Below, piece after piece: positions 34,075 to 43,722 of a stretch of 64,000 bases of DNA. The position numbers and the translations under genes were made by a program. The DNA lies in contig CAWIUN010000020.1 of NCBI GenBank assembly GCA_963839285.1, positions 868,001 to 932,000 on the forward strand, written 5' to 3'. Below the pieces are notes generated by a model. That model was not told the DNA's origin. It worked only from the letters and a program-made list of their open reading frames with translations, and ran no database searches. This DNA comes from DASSSQ01 sp963839285. Lineage in GTDB: Bacteria; Actinomycetota; Thermoleophilia; Gaiellales; Gaiellaceae. Position 1 is the stretch's first letter. Each line of letters opens with the position of its first letter.

Positions 34075-34710
34075 TCAGGCCGCCGGCTGGCGGGTGCGGA
34101 CGAGCTGCGCGATCCGCTCGACGACGTCGTCGACCGTCAGCTCGGTCGTGTCGATCCGGATCGCGTCCTCGGCGGGCTGCATCCGCTCGGCGTCGCGCCG
34201 GTCGCGGGCGCGCAGGTCGGTGACGAGCGCGTCGGCGCCGATCCCGGGGCGCTCGGCCTGCCGCCGGCGCGCGCGCACGGCGGGGTCGGCGACGAGGTAG
34301 ACCTTGACGGAGGCGTCCGGCGCGACGACGGTGCCGATGTCGCGGCCCTCGATGACGACGTTCCCCTCCTCGCCGAGCTCGCGCTGGCGCTCGCGCATCA
34401 CCTGCCGGACGGCCGCGTGGGCGGCGACGACCGGCACGACCTGGTCGATCCGCGGCTGCCGGATCGCCGAGGTGACGTCGGTCTCGGCGATGCGGACGCG
34501 GCCCTCGTCGTCGAACTCGACCGGGTGCTCGCGCGCGAGGTCGCCGAGCCGCTCGCCCTCGCCGAGCGGGATCCCCTGCTGCATCGCCAGCCAGGTCAGC
34601 GCCCGGTACATGGCGCCGGTGTCGAGGTAGCGAAAGTCGAGCCGCTCCGCCAGCCGGCGGGCGACGGTGCTCTTGCCGGCGCCTGCCGGGCCGTCGATCG
34701 CGACGATCAC
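34075..34710 (-). CDS. cmk: Cytidylate kinase
   Basis: Phosphorylates CMP and dCMP. The 211-residue product begins IVAIDGPAGAGKSTVARRLA (P-loop), continues FRYLDTGAMYRALTWLAM, VIEGRDIGTVVAPDASVKVY with the conserved RD, and RARRRQAE in the lid. It is intact and of normal length for the short type. It is 3 bp from plsC; a 76-bp gap separates it from aroA upstream. The GTG start at 34710 precedes an ATG-less N-terminus. Confidence 0.96.
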   Translation of the reverse strand: MIVAIDGPAGAGKSTVARRLAERLDFRYLDTGAMYRALTWLAMQQGIPLGEGERLGDLAREHPVEFDDEGRVRIAETDVTSAIRQPRIDQVVPVVAAHAAVRQVMRERQRELGEEGNVVIEGRDIGTVVAPDASVKVYLVADPAVRARRRQAERPGIGADALVTDLRARDRRDAERMQPAEDAIRIDTTELTVDDVVERIAQLVRTRQPAA

Positions 34711-34786
34711 GGCCTTTTCGGCCTCCGGCCGAGCAGGCTGGTGGGCTGCTGTCTGGACATACGCGTTGGGACTCGCCGACGTCCGC

Positions 34787-36069
34787 TCACCGAGCGACTT
34801 CGGCCAGGAGCTCGAAGAATCCGGGGAAGGATACCGCCACCGCCTCCGGGCCCCTGAGCTCGACGCCCTCGCGCGAGGTGAGCCCGGCGACGGCCCCCAG
34901 CATCGCGATCCGGTGGTCGCCGCGCGCGTCGACGGAGCCCCCGCGCGGCCGGCTCGGGACGCCCCTGATCCGGAAGCCGTCGGGCCGCTCCTCCGCCCGG
35001 ACGCCGAGCCCGCGCAGCGCGCCGATCACGGCTTCGATCCGGTCGGTCTCCTTGACGCGCAGCTCGCCGGCGCCCGCGACCTCGCTGTCGCCGCGCGCGT
35101 GGGCCGCGGCGAGCGCGAAGAGCGGCAGCTCGTCGACGAGCAGCGGCACCTCCTCCGGCGCGACCCGCGTCGCCACGAGCTCGGCCGAGCGCACGGAGAG
35201 GTCGCCGACGGGCTCGCCGCCGGCGCGGCGGCGGTTGAAGACCGCGATCCGCGCGCCCATCCGCTCGAGCACGTCGAGCAGGCCCGTGCGGCGCGGGTTG
35301 AGCCCGACGCCCTGGATCACGAGCTCCGAGCCGGCCAGCAGCGTCGCCGCGACGAGGAACGGCGCCGCCGAGGAGAAGTCCCCGGGCACCTCGAGCTCGC
35401 CGAGCCGGAGCCGCTCGGCCCCGTCCACCGAGACGGACCTCGGCCGCTGCGCCACCGCCGGCCCCGGCGGCGCGGAGCATCAGCTCGGTGTGGTCGCGCG
35501 TCGGCAGCGGCTCGACCACGGTCGTCCGCCCGGCCGCGTTCAGCCCGGCGAGCAGCACCGCCGACTTCACCTGCGCGCTCGCGACCGACAGCGTGTAGTC
35601 GATCGCGGTCAGGTCGGAGCCGACGATCCGCAGCGGCGGCGTCCCGTCCCTCGTCTCGACGGTCGCGCCGAGCTGCCGCAGCGGCCCGGCGACCCGCTCC
35701 ATCGGCCGGCGCGAGAGCGACTGCGTCGCCGACGAGCTCGAAGGTGCCGCGCTGCCCGGCGAGGATCCCGGCGAGCAGCCGCATCGTCGTCCCGGAGTTG
35801 CCGCAGTCGATCGGCCCCGGCGGCGCCTCGAGCCCCCGCAGGCCGACGCCGTGGACGACGAGCTCGTCGACGTCCGGCTCCTCGATCTCGACGCCGAGCT
35901 CGCGCATCGCCCGGAGCGACGCCTCCGTGTCCGCCGAGCGGCCGAAGCCGCGCACGCGCGTCTCGCCCTCGCAGAGCGCGCCGATCAGCACCGACCGGTG
36001 CGAGATCGACTTGTCGCCGGGTACGGCGATCGCGCCCGCGAGCCCCGTTGCCGGCTCGAGCCTCCTCAC
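34787..36069 (-). CDS. aroA: 3-phosphoshikimate 1-carboxyvinyltransferase (EPSP synthase); two frameshifts
   Basis: The sixth shikimate step. IAVPGDKSISHRSVLIGALC with the catalytic Lys, GNSGTTMRLLAGILAGQRG, VASAQVKSAVLLAGLNA, LPTRDHTELML, VPGDFSSAAPFLVAATLLAG, LVDELPLFALAAAHARG and KETDRIEAV all appear in order. Breaks near 35725 (restored: GDAQSLSRRPMERVAG) and 35468 (restored: AAGAGAVAQRPRSVSV) each need one CG, giving 428 residues, the normal size. The GTG start overlaps the tyrA stop by 4 bp, so tyrA-aroA are coupled, and both act in aromatic amino-acid synthesis. Confidence 0.95.
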
Positions 36070-37168
36070 TCGACCACCGGCGAGACGACGACGCCGTAGC
36101 CCTGCGACTCGAGCAGCGTCGCCGCCCGCTGCGCCTCCGACTCGCCGCCGATCAGGAGCTCGAGCACGCCGCCGCGCTCGGGCGAGTGGTGGTGCAGCTC
36201 GAAGTCCTCGATGTTGATCCGCTCGGCCCCGAGCGCCTGCGTGATCCCGGCGAGCACGCCCGGCCGGTCGGGCACGTGGACGCGCAGCCGCTGCAGCGAG
36301 CCCGGGATCGGGGTACTCGCGCTCGAGCATGCGGCGGCGGTTCGAGCCCGCCTCGCCGATCCAGCGGGCCAGGTAGCCCGCGTCGCCCGCCGCGAGCGCG
36401 CCCTCGACCTGCTCGAGCCGGCGCCGGTGCTCGCGCGAGCGCCTCCAGGATCGCGCCCGCGTTCTCGAGGAAGATGTCGACCCAGATCCGCGGGTTCGCG
36501 CCGGCCACGCGGGTCATGTCCCGCAGAGAGCCGCCCGCTGCCGCGAGCGGCTCGTGGCCCTCGATCCGCTGCCCGCCGGCCTGGTTGACGATCAGGTTCG
36601 CGAGCACGTGCGGCACGTGGCTCGTCAAGGCGACGAGGCGGTCGTGCGCCTGCGGGTCGACCGCCACCGGCACGGCTCCGAGCGAGGCGGCGAAGCCGTG
36701 CACGAGCCGGTAGCTCGCCGGGTCGGTCCCCGCGAGCGGCGTCAGGAACCAGGTCGCGCCGCGGAAGATCTCCGCCTTCGCGTGCTCCGGGCCGCGCGCC
36801 TCGGCGCCGCAGATCGGATGGCCGCCGACGAAGCGGTGCGAGCCGCCGGCCGCGGCGCAGACCGAGCCCTTGGTCGAGCCGACGTCGGTGACGGTGCACG
36901 TCTCCGGCGCCGCCGCCAGCACCTCGTCGACGACCGCCGGCAGCTGCGCGATCGGGGCCGCGACGACGGCGAGCTCGGCGCCGGCGACCGCCTCCGCGAG
37001 CGAGCCCGCGGCGGCGTCGAGCGCGCCCCGCTCGGCCGCGACCGCGAGCGCCTCCGGGTCGGTGTCCCAGCCGACGACGCGCTCGACCCCGGCCGCGCGG
37101 GCGGCGAGGCCGAGCGAGGCCCCGATCAGGCCGGTGCCGACGAGGGCGAGACGCATGCGCTCCAGCAT
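36066..37168 (-). CDS. tyrA: Prephenate dehydrogenase with C-terminal ACT-like domain; two frameshifts
   Basis: Converts prephenate to 4-hydroxyphenylpyruvate. The NAD-binding start is MRLALVGTGLIGASLGLAAR; TDVGSTKGSV, GGHPICGAEARGPEHA, the catalytic His in TSHVPHVLANLIVN and GSLRDMTRVAGANPRIWVD follow. The C-terminus is an ACT domain (LRVHVPDRPGVLAGITQALG, INIEDFELHHHSPE), a feature of feedback-regulated forms. Breaks near 36433 and 36308 close with one CG each, giving 368 residues. An ATG at 37168 and one four codons later at 37156 are both possible; the latter fits the family better. Divergent from the photolyase gene by 40 bp. Confidence 0.94.
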
Positions 37169-37208
37169 GCACGAACGCGAGGCGTCCAGGTTTCGTCAAG
37201 CTGCCGGG

Positions 37209-38374
37209 GTGCGCACCGCCGTCGTCCTCCTCACCCGCGACCTGCGCGTCCGCGACCAGCCGGCGCTCGCCGCCGCCGCCGGCGAGGCCGAGCGGGTGGT
37301 GCCGCTCTTCGTGCTCGACCCGGCGGTGCCGAAGCCGCCGAACCGCACCGCCTTCCTGGTCGACGCGCTCCACGACCTCGACGCCTCGCTGCGGGAGCGC
37401 GGCGCCGGGCTCGTCGTCCGGCACGGCGACGCCGTCGCCGAGGCGCTCCGCTTCGCGCCCGACGCGGTCTTCCTGAGCGAGGACGTGAGCGCGCTCGCGC
37501 AGGAGCGGCTCGCTCGGCTCGGGCGCGAGCGCGTCGAGGTGCGCGCCTTCCCCGGGCTGACGATCGTCCCGCCGGGCGACGTGACGCCGGCCTCGCGCGA
37601 CCACTACCGCGTCTTCACGCCCTACTGGCGGGCCTGGCGGGAGGCGCCGCGCCGGGCGCCGCTCGAGCCGCCGGGGCGGCTCCGGCTGCCGGACGGCGTC
37701 GAGCCGGGCCCGCCGCCCGCGCGGCCCCGGCCGGACTCGCCGGAGCTGCCGCGCGGCGGCGAGCGCGCCGGGCGCGAGCGGCTCGAGCGCTTCCTCCGCG
37801 ACGGGCTCGAGCGCTACGGGGAGCGCGCCGACCTGCTCGCGCGCCGACGGCACCTCGCGCCTCTCGCCCTACCTCCACCTCGGCTGCGTCTCGCCGCTCG
37901 AGCTCGCGACCCGCGCGGCCGCGTCGGAGCCGTTCGTGCGGCAGCTCTGCTGGCGCGACTTCTTCGCGCAGCTGCTCGCGGCCCTGCCGGAGACCGCCCA
38001 CGAGGACCTGCACCCGGGCCGCCGGCGATGGCGCCGCGACGAGGAGGCGCTCGGGCGCTGGCAGCGGGGCGAGACGGGCGTGCCGCTCGTCGACGCCGGC
38101 ATGCGGCAGCTGCTGCGGGAGGGCTTCATGCACAACCGCGCGCGGCTCGTCGTCGGCTCCTACCTGACGAAGGACCTCGAGCTCGACTGGCGCGAGGGCG
38201 CCCGCTGGTTCTCGCGCCTCCTCGTCGACGGCGACCTCGCGAGCAACGTCGGCAACTGGCAGTGGGTCGGCGGCACCGGCGCCGACACGCGCCCGAACCG
38301 GCGGCTCAGCCCGGAGCGGCAGGCGGCGCGCTTCGACCCGGACGGCGACTACGTCCGCCGCTACGCGCCGCTAG
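37209..38374 (+). CDS. phr: Deoxyribodipyrimidine photolyase / cryptochrome; two frameshifts
   Basis: Light-dependent repair of pyrimidine dimers. The antenna domain starts VRTAVVLLTRDLRVRDQPAL. The FAD domain has LSPYLHLGCVSPLELATRAA, QLCWRDFFAQLLA, EEALGRWQRGETGVPLVDAG, MRQLLREGFMHNRARLVVGS, FLVDGD-like LLVDGDLASNVGNWQWVGG and NRRLSPERQAARFDPDGDYV. One CG near 37847 is needed to join the halves; a second near 38367 gives a stop at TAG 38372-38374 and 389 residues. Without it the frame runs on into the opposite gene. The stops of phr and treT share CTAG. Confidence 0.92.
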
Positions 38375-39799
38375 ACCGGCAGGCCGCGCGTCAGGTACCG
38401 CCGCCTGCAGTCGTTCGAGCAGAAGCGGCGCCGAAGGCCGTGCTCCTCGATCGAGGGCAGGTCGGCCTCCGGGTCGAGCACGAGCCCGCAGACCGGGTCG
38501 TGCACGACCGGCGAGGGGCCGTTGCCCGCGAGCTCGTTCAGGAGCACGAGCTCGTTCGAGCAGCAGCCGCGGCAGCAGGAAGTGCTCGTGGACCCGCTCG
38601 CGGCCGGTGCGGCCGAGCTCGCGGCCCCGCTCCGGCTCGCGGACGAGCTCGACGATCGCCGCGGCGGCCTCCTCGACCGAGTCGACGAGGACGCCGCCGC
38701 TGCCGTCGGCCATCTGCAGCGGGATCCCGCCGGCGCGGCCGGCCACGACCGGCGTCTCCTTCCAGAGCGCCTCCGCGATCACGAGCCCGAACCCCTCGCG
38801 GATCGACTTCTGCAGCACGACCGAGGAGAGCCGCTGGAACGCGTTCACCTCGATGTTCCCGACGCCGGTCAGGTTCGTATGGAGGTCGATCGCCGGGTCG
38901 CCGGCCGCCGCCTGCTGGATCTCGCGGTAGAGGTCCCAGCCCTCCGGGTCGTCGAGCGCCATCGAGCCGACGAGCGCGAGCTGCAGGTCGGGCACCTCCA
39001 AGCGCGCGAGCCGGAACGCCTCGATCACCCCGAGCGGGTCCTTCCAGGGGTCGAAGCGCGAGACCTGGGTCACGAGCGGCACGTCGAGCCGGACGCCGAT
39101 CCAGTCGAGCACCTGCTTGGCGGTGATGCGCGCCAGCGGCAGGTTCTTGGGGCTGAGCGGGTCGATCGCCGGCGGGATCACGGCGACGCGGTCGATCGGC
39201 AGGTCGGGCGGGACGAACTCCGGCAGCGTGAAGACGGCGGCGTCGTAGTCGGCGAGGAAGCCGCGCAGGAAGTCCCAGGTGGCCGGGTTCGGCCGCGAGG
39301 TCTCGATGTGGCAGCGCCAGACCCAGCGCGCGTTCCGCTTGCCGCGCAGCGGCAGCACGGCCGCCGGCTGCGGGTCGTGGACGACGACGAAGTCCCAGCC
39401 GTCCTCGAGCAGGTCGGCGTTCCGGGCCGAGGTGGCGAGGTAGGCGTCGCGCTCGGCGTCGGTGAGGTCGTGCGGGTCGCCCTGGAGTCCGTTGTGGATC
39501 GCCTTCGTGACCCGGAAGAAGGGCTCGTCGCCGCTGATCACGTGCCACTCGACGTCGAGGCCGAGGTCGCGCAGGAGCGGCACGCCGGAGCGCAGGAGCT
39601 CGGAGACGCCGCCGCCGTACGGGGTCGCGTTCAGCTGCAGGATCCGGGCGCCGCGCAGCTTCTCCGCCTCGCGGTCGAGCGCCTCGAGCAGGTGGATCGG
39701 CGCGACGTTGAAGTACGACGCGAGCGAGCGCTGGCCGACCTCGACCGCCTGCAGACGCGTGGACGGCCGCTCGGCTGCCTGGTTCCGGACGCCGGTCAT
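38371..39799 (-). CDS. treT: Trehalose synthase TreT-like glycosyltransferase fused to a YHS domain; one frameshift
   Basis: A GT4-type glycosyltransferase like archaeal/thermophile TreT, which makes trehalose from NDP-glucose and glucose. Typical segments are LQLNATPYGGGVSELLRSGV, GLDVEWHVISGDEPFF, TKAIHNGLQG, VWRCHIETSRPNPATWDFL, QVSRFDPWKDPLGVIEAF and the E-x7-E motif REGFGLVIAEALWKETPVV. The frame breaks near 38566; CG restored (CTCGCGAAC) leads on to a cysteine-rich tail DPVCGLVLDPEADLPSIEE with FCSNDCRRRYL, a YHS (TRASH-like) metal-binding domain, and a stop at 38371. Total 476 residues. A YHS tail on TreT is unusual. The donor sugar nucleotide is not visible. Confidence 0.88.
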
Positions 39800-39863
39800 C
39801 TCCGCACGGTCAGGGTCGCCGACGGCGGCGCGGCGCGGAAGCGTGAGAACTACGGAGGCCCGC

Positions 39864-41213
39864 TCAGCGCATCAGCTCGGCCACGCGGAAGGCGAGGTCG
39901 AGCGACTGGCGGGCGTTCAGACGCGGGTCGCAGAGCGTCTCGTAGCGGGAGCTCAGGTGCTCCTCGGTGACCGCCTCGCCGCCGCCGAGGCACTCGGTCA
40001 CGTCCTCGCCGGTGAACTCGAGGTGGACGCCGCCGGGCCAGACGCCCTCGTCCCGGCAGGCGGCGAAGAAGCCCTCGAGCTCGCGCATGATCTCGTCGAA
40101 GCGGCGTGTCTTGACGCCGGCGGCGGTGCGGATCCCGTTGCCGTGCATCGGGTCGGAGAGCCAGACGACCGGGTGCGCCTCGTCGCGGACGGCGCGCAGG
40201 AGCGGCGGCAGCGCCTCGCGCACCCGCTCGGCGCCCATGCGCGCGACGAAGGTGAGCCGGCCGGGGATGCGGGCCGGGTTGAGCCGCTCGCAGAGCGCGA
40301 TCGCCTCCTCCGCGCTCGCCGCCGGCCCGAGCTTGACCGCGAGCGGGTTGTGGACGCCGGAGAAGAACTCGACGTGGGCGCCGTCCGGCTGCCGTGTCCG
40401 CTCGCCGATCCAGAGCAGGTGGGCCGAGCAGTCGTACCAGTCGCCCGTCAGCGAGTCCCGGCGGGTCAGCCCCTCCTCGTAGTCGAGCAGCAGCCCCTCG
40501 TGGCTCGTGAAGACGTCGACCTCGTGCAGCTGCCGCTCGGAGGTCAGGTCGATCCCGCAGGCGGCCATGAAGCGGAGGGCGCGCTCGATCTCCGCGGCGA
40601 GCCGCTCGTAGCGGCGGCCCTCGGCGGAGCTGGCGACGAACTGCTGGTTCCAGACCTGCACCTGGGTCAGGTCGGCGAAGCCGCCCTTGGTGAAGGCGCG
40701 GAGCAGGTTGAGCGTCGCGGCCGACTGGTTGTAGCCCTCGACCATCCGACGGGGGTCCGGGACGCGGGCGTCCGGGCTCGGCGCGTCGTCGTGGACCATG
40801 TGGCCGCGGAAGACGGGCAGCTCGACCCCGTCGGCGGTCTCGGTCGGCAGCGAGCGCGGCTTCACGAACTGGCCCGCGATCCGACCGACCTTGACGACGG
40901 GGAGCGTCGCGCCGTAGGTCAGCACCGCCGACATCTGCAGGATGATCTTCAGCTTCTCGCGGATCGTCACCGCCGAGAAGTCGTGGAAGGACTCGGCGCA
41001 GTCGCCCGCCTGCAGCACGAAGGCGCGCCCGGCCTGCACCTGCGCGAGGTCGTCCTGCAGCCGGCGCGCCTCGCCGGCGAAGACGAGCGGCGGCGAGGCC
41101 TTCAGGCGCGCGAGCGCGGCCTCGGCCGCGGCCGCGTCGGGCCATTCCGGCTGCTGCAGCGCGGTCAGCTGCCGCCACGACGACGGCGACCATGCGGACG
41201 AGGTGACGGCCAT
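39864..41213 (-). CDS. aroF: Class II 3-deoxy-7-phosphoheptulonate (DAHP) synthase
   Basis: First step of the shikimate pathway. The 449-residue sequence is the plant/mycobacterial type II enzyme: AFVLQAGDCAESF, VKVGRIAGQFVKPRS, YNQSAATLNLLRAFTKGG, TSHEGLLLDYEE, SAHLLWIGERTRQPDGAHVE, GVHNPLAVKLGP, PVVWLSDPMHGNGI and GVHLEFTGEDVTECLGGG. Metal-binding Cys/His/Glu/Asp are present. The frame is intact and length normal. It is divergent from trpS, the pair flanking a 277-bp gap that holds a copy of the palindromic element. The symbol aroF is one of several in use. Confidence 0.95.
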   Translation of the reverse strand: MAVTSSAWSPSSWRQLTALQQPEWPDAAAAEAALARLKASPPLVFAGEARRLQDDLAQVQAGRAFVLQAGDCAESFHDFSAVTIREKLKIILQMSAVLTYGATLPVVKVGRIAGQFVKPRSLPTETADGVELPVFRGHMVHDDAPSPDARVPDPRRMVEGYNQSAATLNLLRAFTKGGFADLTQVQVWNQQFVASSAEGRRYERLAAEIERALRFMAACGIDLTSERQLHEVDVFTSHEGLLLDYEEGLTRRDSLTGDWYDCSAHLLWIGERTRQPDGAHVEFFSGVHNPLAVKLGPAASAEEAIALCERLNPARIPGRLTFVARMGAERVREALPPLLRAVRDEAHPVVWLSDPMHGNGIRTAAGVKTRRFDEIMRELEGFFAACRDEGVWPGGVHLEFTGEDVTECLGGGEAVTEEHLSSRYETLCDPRLNARQSLDLAFRVAELMR

Positions 41214-41490
41214 GGGCGGTCCAGTGTAGTCGCGGCCGGCCGCGCGAGATCCCGGCCGATACCCCCACCCTGGGTGGGGCTATCCAGCCCACCTCCCTCG
41301 GGGTCGACGCTACCCGAAAAGTCGTGACGGGACCGTGACGCGCGCGCACCAGATGTGTGTCTCTTCCTTCGACTATCCTGCGGGGACAGTGTCGACCGCT
41401 TTCGCACCTCGCTGGTCGTGGCCCGGGCGCCGCTAGGCGCCTGCTCGACCCTGTGCCGACCCCTGTCCCGACCCGCAGCGAGGTGAACGC
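41214..41490. other. Divergent aroF-trpS intergenic region
   Basis: Contains the palindromic element (41259-41312), then CCTTCGACTATCCT (a possible -35/-10 like stretch near 41368) and a GGCGCC-GCTA-GGCGCC hairpin near 41430. CTGTGCCGACCCCTGTCCCGA follows near 41450 and resembles the GTGCCGA repeats. The sequence before the trpS ATG has GAGGTGAACGC as ribosome-binding site. I see no T-box or Trp-rich leader peptide. Confidence 0.5.
41259..41312 (+). repeat. Dispersed palindromic intergenic element, copy 2
   Basis: The palindrome CCCCACCCTGGGTGGGG lies at 41263-41279, followed by a 12-base spacer and CCTCCCTCGGGGTCGACGC at 41292-41310. The overall layout and sequence match copies 1 and 3. It sits 50 bp upstream of aroF and 180 bp upstream of trpS. 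Confidence 0.75.
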
Positions 41491-42472
41491 ATGAGGATCT
41501 TCTCCGGCATCCAGCCCACGGGAGCGAAGCACTTCGGCAACTACGCCGGCGGCTTCCGCCAGTACGTGCAGACCCAGGAGCGCGGCGACGCGTTCTTCTG
41601 CATCGTCGACCTGCACTCGATCACGGTCGACTACGACCCCGCCGACCTGCGCGAGCGCACGCTCGACCTGGCCGCGATCCTGTTCGCGACCGGGCTCGAC
41701 CCGGAGCGCTCGACCGTCTTCGTGCAGAGCCACGTCCGCGCGCACGCCGAGGCGGCCTGGCTGCTGTCGGCGGTGACGAGCTACGGCCAGCTGGGCCGGA
41801 TGACGCAGTTCAAGGACAAGGCCGAGCGAGCGGGACTTCGTCTCGGCCGGGCTCTTCACCTACCCGGTGCTGATGGCCGGGGACATCCTCCTCTACCAGA
41901 CGGACATCGTCCCGATCGGCGACGACCAGCGGCAGCACCTCGAGCTCGCCCGCGACGTCGGCGAGCGCTTCAACGCGCGCTTCGGCGAGACCTTCCGGAT
42001 CCCGGACGGCGTCTTCCCCGAGGTCGGCGCACGCGTCATGGACCTGCAGGAGCCGACGAAGAAGATGTCGACGACCGGCGGCACGCCGCAGGGCACGGTG
42101 CTGATGCTCGATCCGCCGGAGACGATCCGGAAGAAGCTGAAGAGCGCCGTCACCGACTCCGGCTCCGAGATCCGCCGCGGCGACGACAAGGCCGGCATCT
42201 CGAACCTGATCGACATCATGTCGGTGGCGACCGGCGAGAGCCCGGAGGCGATCGAGGCCCGCTACGACGGCGGCGGCTACGGCGCGTTCAAGCAGGACGT
42301 CGCCGAGGCGGTCGTCGCAGTGCTCGAGCCGTTCCAGGCCCGCTTCGACGAGCTGCGCTCCGACCCGGCCGAGCTGCAGCGACTGCTGCTCGTCGGCGCC
42401 GACAAGGCTCGCGAGGCCTCCGCGCCGACGCTCGAGCGGATGTACGAGCTGATGGGGTTCGCCGGCACGTAG
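41491..42472 (+). CDS. trpS: Tryptophan-tRNA ligase; one frameshift
   Basis: Class I synthetase. MRIFSGIQPTGAKHFGNYAG has the HIGH-equivalent KHFGN, LLSAVTSYGQLGRMTQFKDK follows, then the joined half FSAGLFTYPVLMAGDILLY-like region, DQRQHLELARDVGERFN and EPTKKMSTTGG (KMSKS site as KMSTT). The frame shift near 41827 (KDKAERERDFVSAGLF) is closed by CG in GAGCGCGAGCGG, giving 327 residues, the normal size. It is a single-copy essential gene, so the break cannot be real. It stands alone between divergent aroF and convergent rluB. Confidence 0.95.
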
Positions 42473-42487
42473 GCCGCCGGGACCTGC

Positions 42488-43187
42488 CTAGCGGCGGCTC
42501 GCCGGCGCGCCGGCGAGCCGCTCGACCTCCGTCGGGCTCGAGCTCGCGCCAGCGGCCGGGCTCGAGCCCCGCCAGGTCGAGGCCGGCGTAGCGGCTCCTG
42601 TGCAGGTGCCGCACGGGGTGGCCGACGGCCTCGCACATCCGGCGCACCTGCCGGTTTCGGCCCTCGTGCAGGGTCAGCTCGAGCCGCGACGGGCCGAGCC
42701 GCCGGACGCCGGCGGGCGCGGTCGGGCCGTCCTCGAGCTCGACGCCCTCGGCGAGCCGCCGCAGCGTCCCGTCGGTGGGCGCGCCCTCGACCTCGGCCTC
42801 GTAGACCTTCTCGACGCCGTAGCGCGGGTGCGCGAGCCGGTGCGCCAGGTCGCCGTCGTTCGTCAGCAGGAGCGCGCCGGTCGTGTCGACGTCGAGCCGG
42901 CCGACCGGGACGACGCGGGCGGGATGCTCGACCAGGTCGACGACGGTCCGCCGTCCCTGCGGGTCGCTCGCCGTCGTGACGGCGCCGCGCGGCTTCCAGA
43001 GCAGCACGTAGGCGAGCCGCTGCCGGGTGAGCGGCCGGCCGTCGAGCGCGACCCGGTCGCGCGAGGAGACGAACGTGTTCAGCTGTCCGGGCTCGCCGTT
43101 GACGGTGACCCGGCCGGCCTTGATCAGCTCGTCCGCCTTGCGGCGGGAGGCGACGCCCGCGCGGGCGAGCCAGGCGTTCAGGCGCAT
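42488..43187 (-). CDS. rluB: rRNA pseudouridine synthase (RsuA/RluB family); one frameshift
   Basis: MRLNAWLARAGVASRRKADE is the S4 RNA-binding domain, then VPVGRLDVDTTGALLLTNDG holds the catalytic Asp, and KVYEAEVEG, LHEGRNRQVRRMCEAVGHPV and LDLAGLEPGRWRELEPDE complete the family pattern. One CG near 42533 restores ELEPDAEVERLAGAPASRR and a stop at 42488-42490; the restored length is 233 residues. In many bacteria this gene follows scpB; here scpB is 1.5 kb away on the same strand with two genes between. The rRNA target (2605 in B, 2457 in E, 516 in A) is not determined. Confidence 0.93.
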
Positions 43188-43287
43188 GGCCCGATGCTAG
43201 GGCGAGCAGCCGTCGCGGCCGTTCGTCTACCTTTGGACCGAACTTGGACGTTGTTTCCGACAGACCCGCAGGAGAGACTGGACGACC

Positions 43288-43722
43288 GTGAACCGGATCG
43301 CGAAGGGAGCACTCGCGGGCGCCGTCGCCGGCGTCGTCTGGAAGGCGGTCGAGCCGCTGCTGCAGAAGGAGTTCGGCTCGCCCTACTCGGACGCGGGCAT
43401 CGTCGCCGGCTTCTTCTCGCAGGGACCGCTGCGGCAGCCGCTCGAGTTCGTCGGCCAGGGGCTCGGCGGCGCGGCGTTCGGCAGCCTCTTCGCCGCGCTC
43501 GGCGGCCACGGGATCAGCCAGGGCGCGAACGCCGCGCTGGCCGAGAACGCCGCCCTCTGGCCGGTCGTCGCGCTCCTGCAGCGCTACCACCCCGACGTGC
43601 AGTCGGGCCGCTGGCCGAAGCCGTTCTCCGACCCGGGCTCGATCCAGGTCTCCTTCGCGGGGCACGCGATCTTCGGCGTGCTCCTGGGCGCGCTGCTCGA
43701 CCCGCCGGCGATCCGCGGCTAA
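43288..43722 (+). CDS. Conserved membrane-associated protein of unknown function
   Basis: A 144-residue protein starting GTG behind CAGGAGAG. A Gly/Ala-rich N-terminal hydrophobic stretch (AKGALAGAVAGVVWKAVEPL), a middle Gly-rich helix (GQGLGGAAFGSLFAALGGHG) and a C-terminal hydrophobic segment (HAIFGVLLGALL) suggest a small multi-pass or YqiA/YtxH-like membrane protein. The central LFAALGGHGISQGANAALAE and WPVVALLQRYHPDVQ have no match I can name. It is divergent from rluB and convergent with the F420-type gene (stop overlap 4 bp). Upstream TTGGAC repeats 11 bp apart (43233-43249) may belong to its promoter. Confidence 0.75.
   Translation: MNRIAKGALAGAVAGVVWKAVEPLLQKEFGSPYSDAGIVAGFFSQGPLRQPLEFVGQGLGGAAFGSLFAALGGHGISQGANAALAENAALWPVVALLQRYHPDVQSGRWPKPFSDPGSIQVSFAGHAIFGVLLGALLDPPAIRG

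Noticed and set aside
38400..38500. Separate YHS-domain gene starting at an internal GTG
   Set aside because: There is no ribosome-binding site before the GTG, and the repaired frame runs into it from the glycosyltransferase without a stop.
41380..41490. T-box or trp leader upstream of trpS
   Set aside because: No T-box core sequence and no short Trp-rich frame; the only hairpin is the GGCGCC-GCTA-GGCGCC dyad.
43233..43249. Two TTGGAC hexamers 11 bp apart upstream of the gene at 43288
   Set aside because: They look like doubled -35 boxes, but no matching -10 is seen, and one pair can arise by chance.
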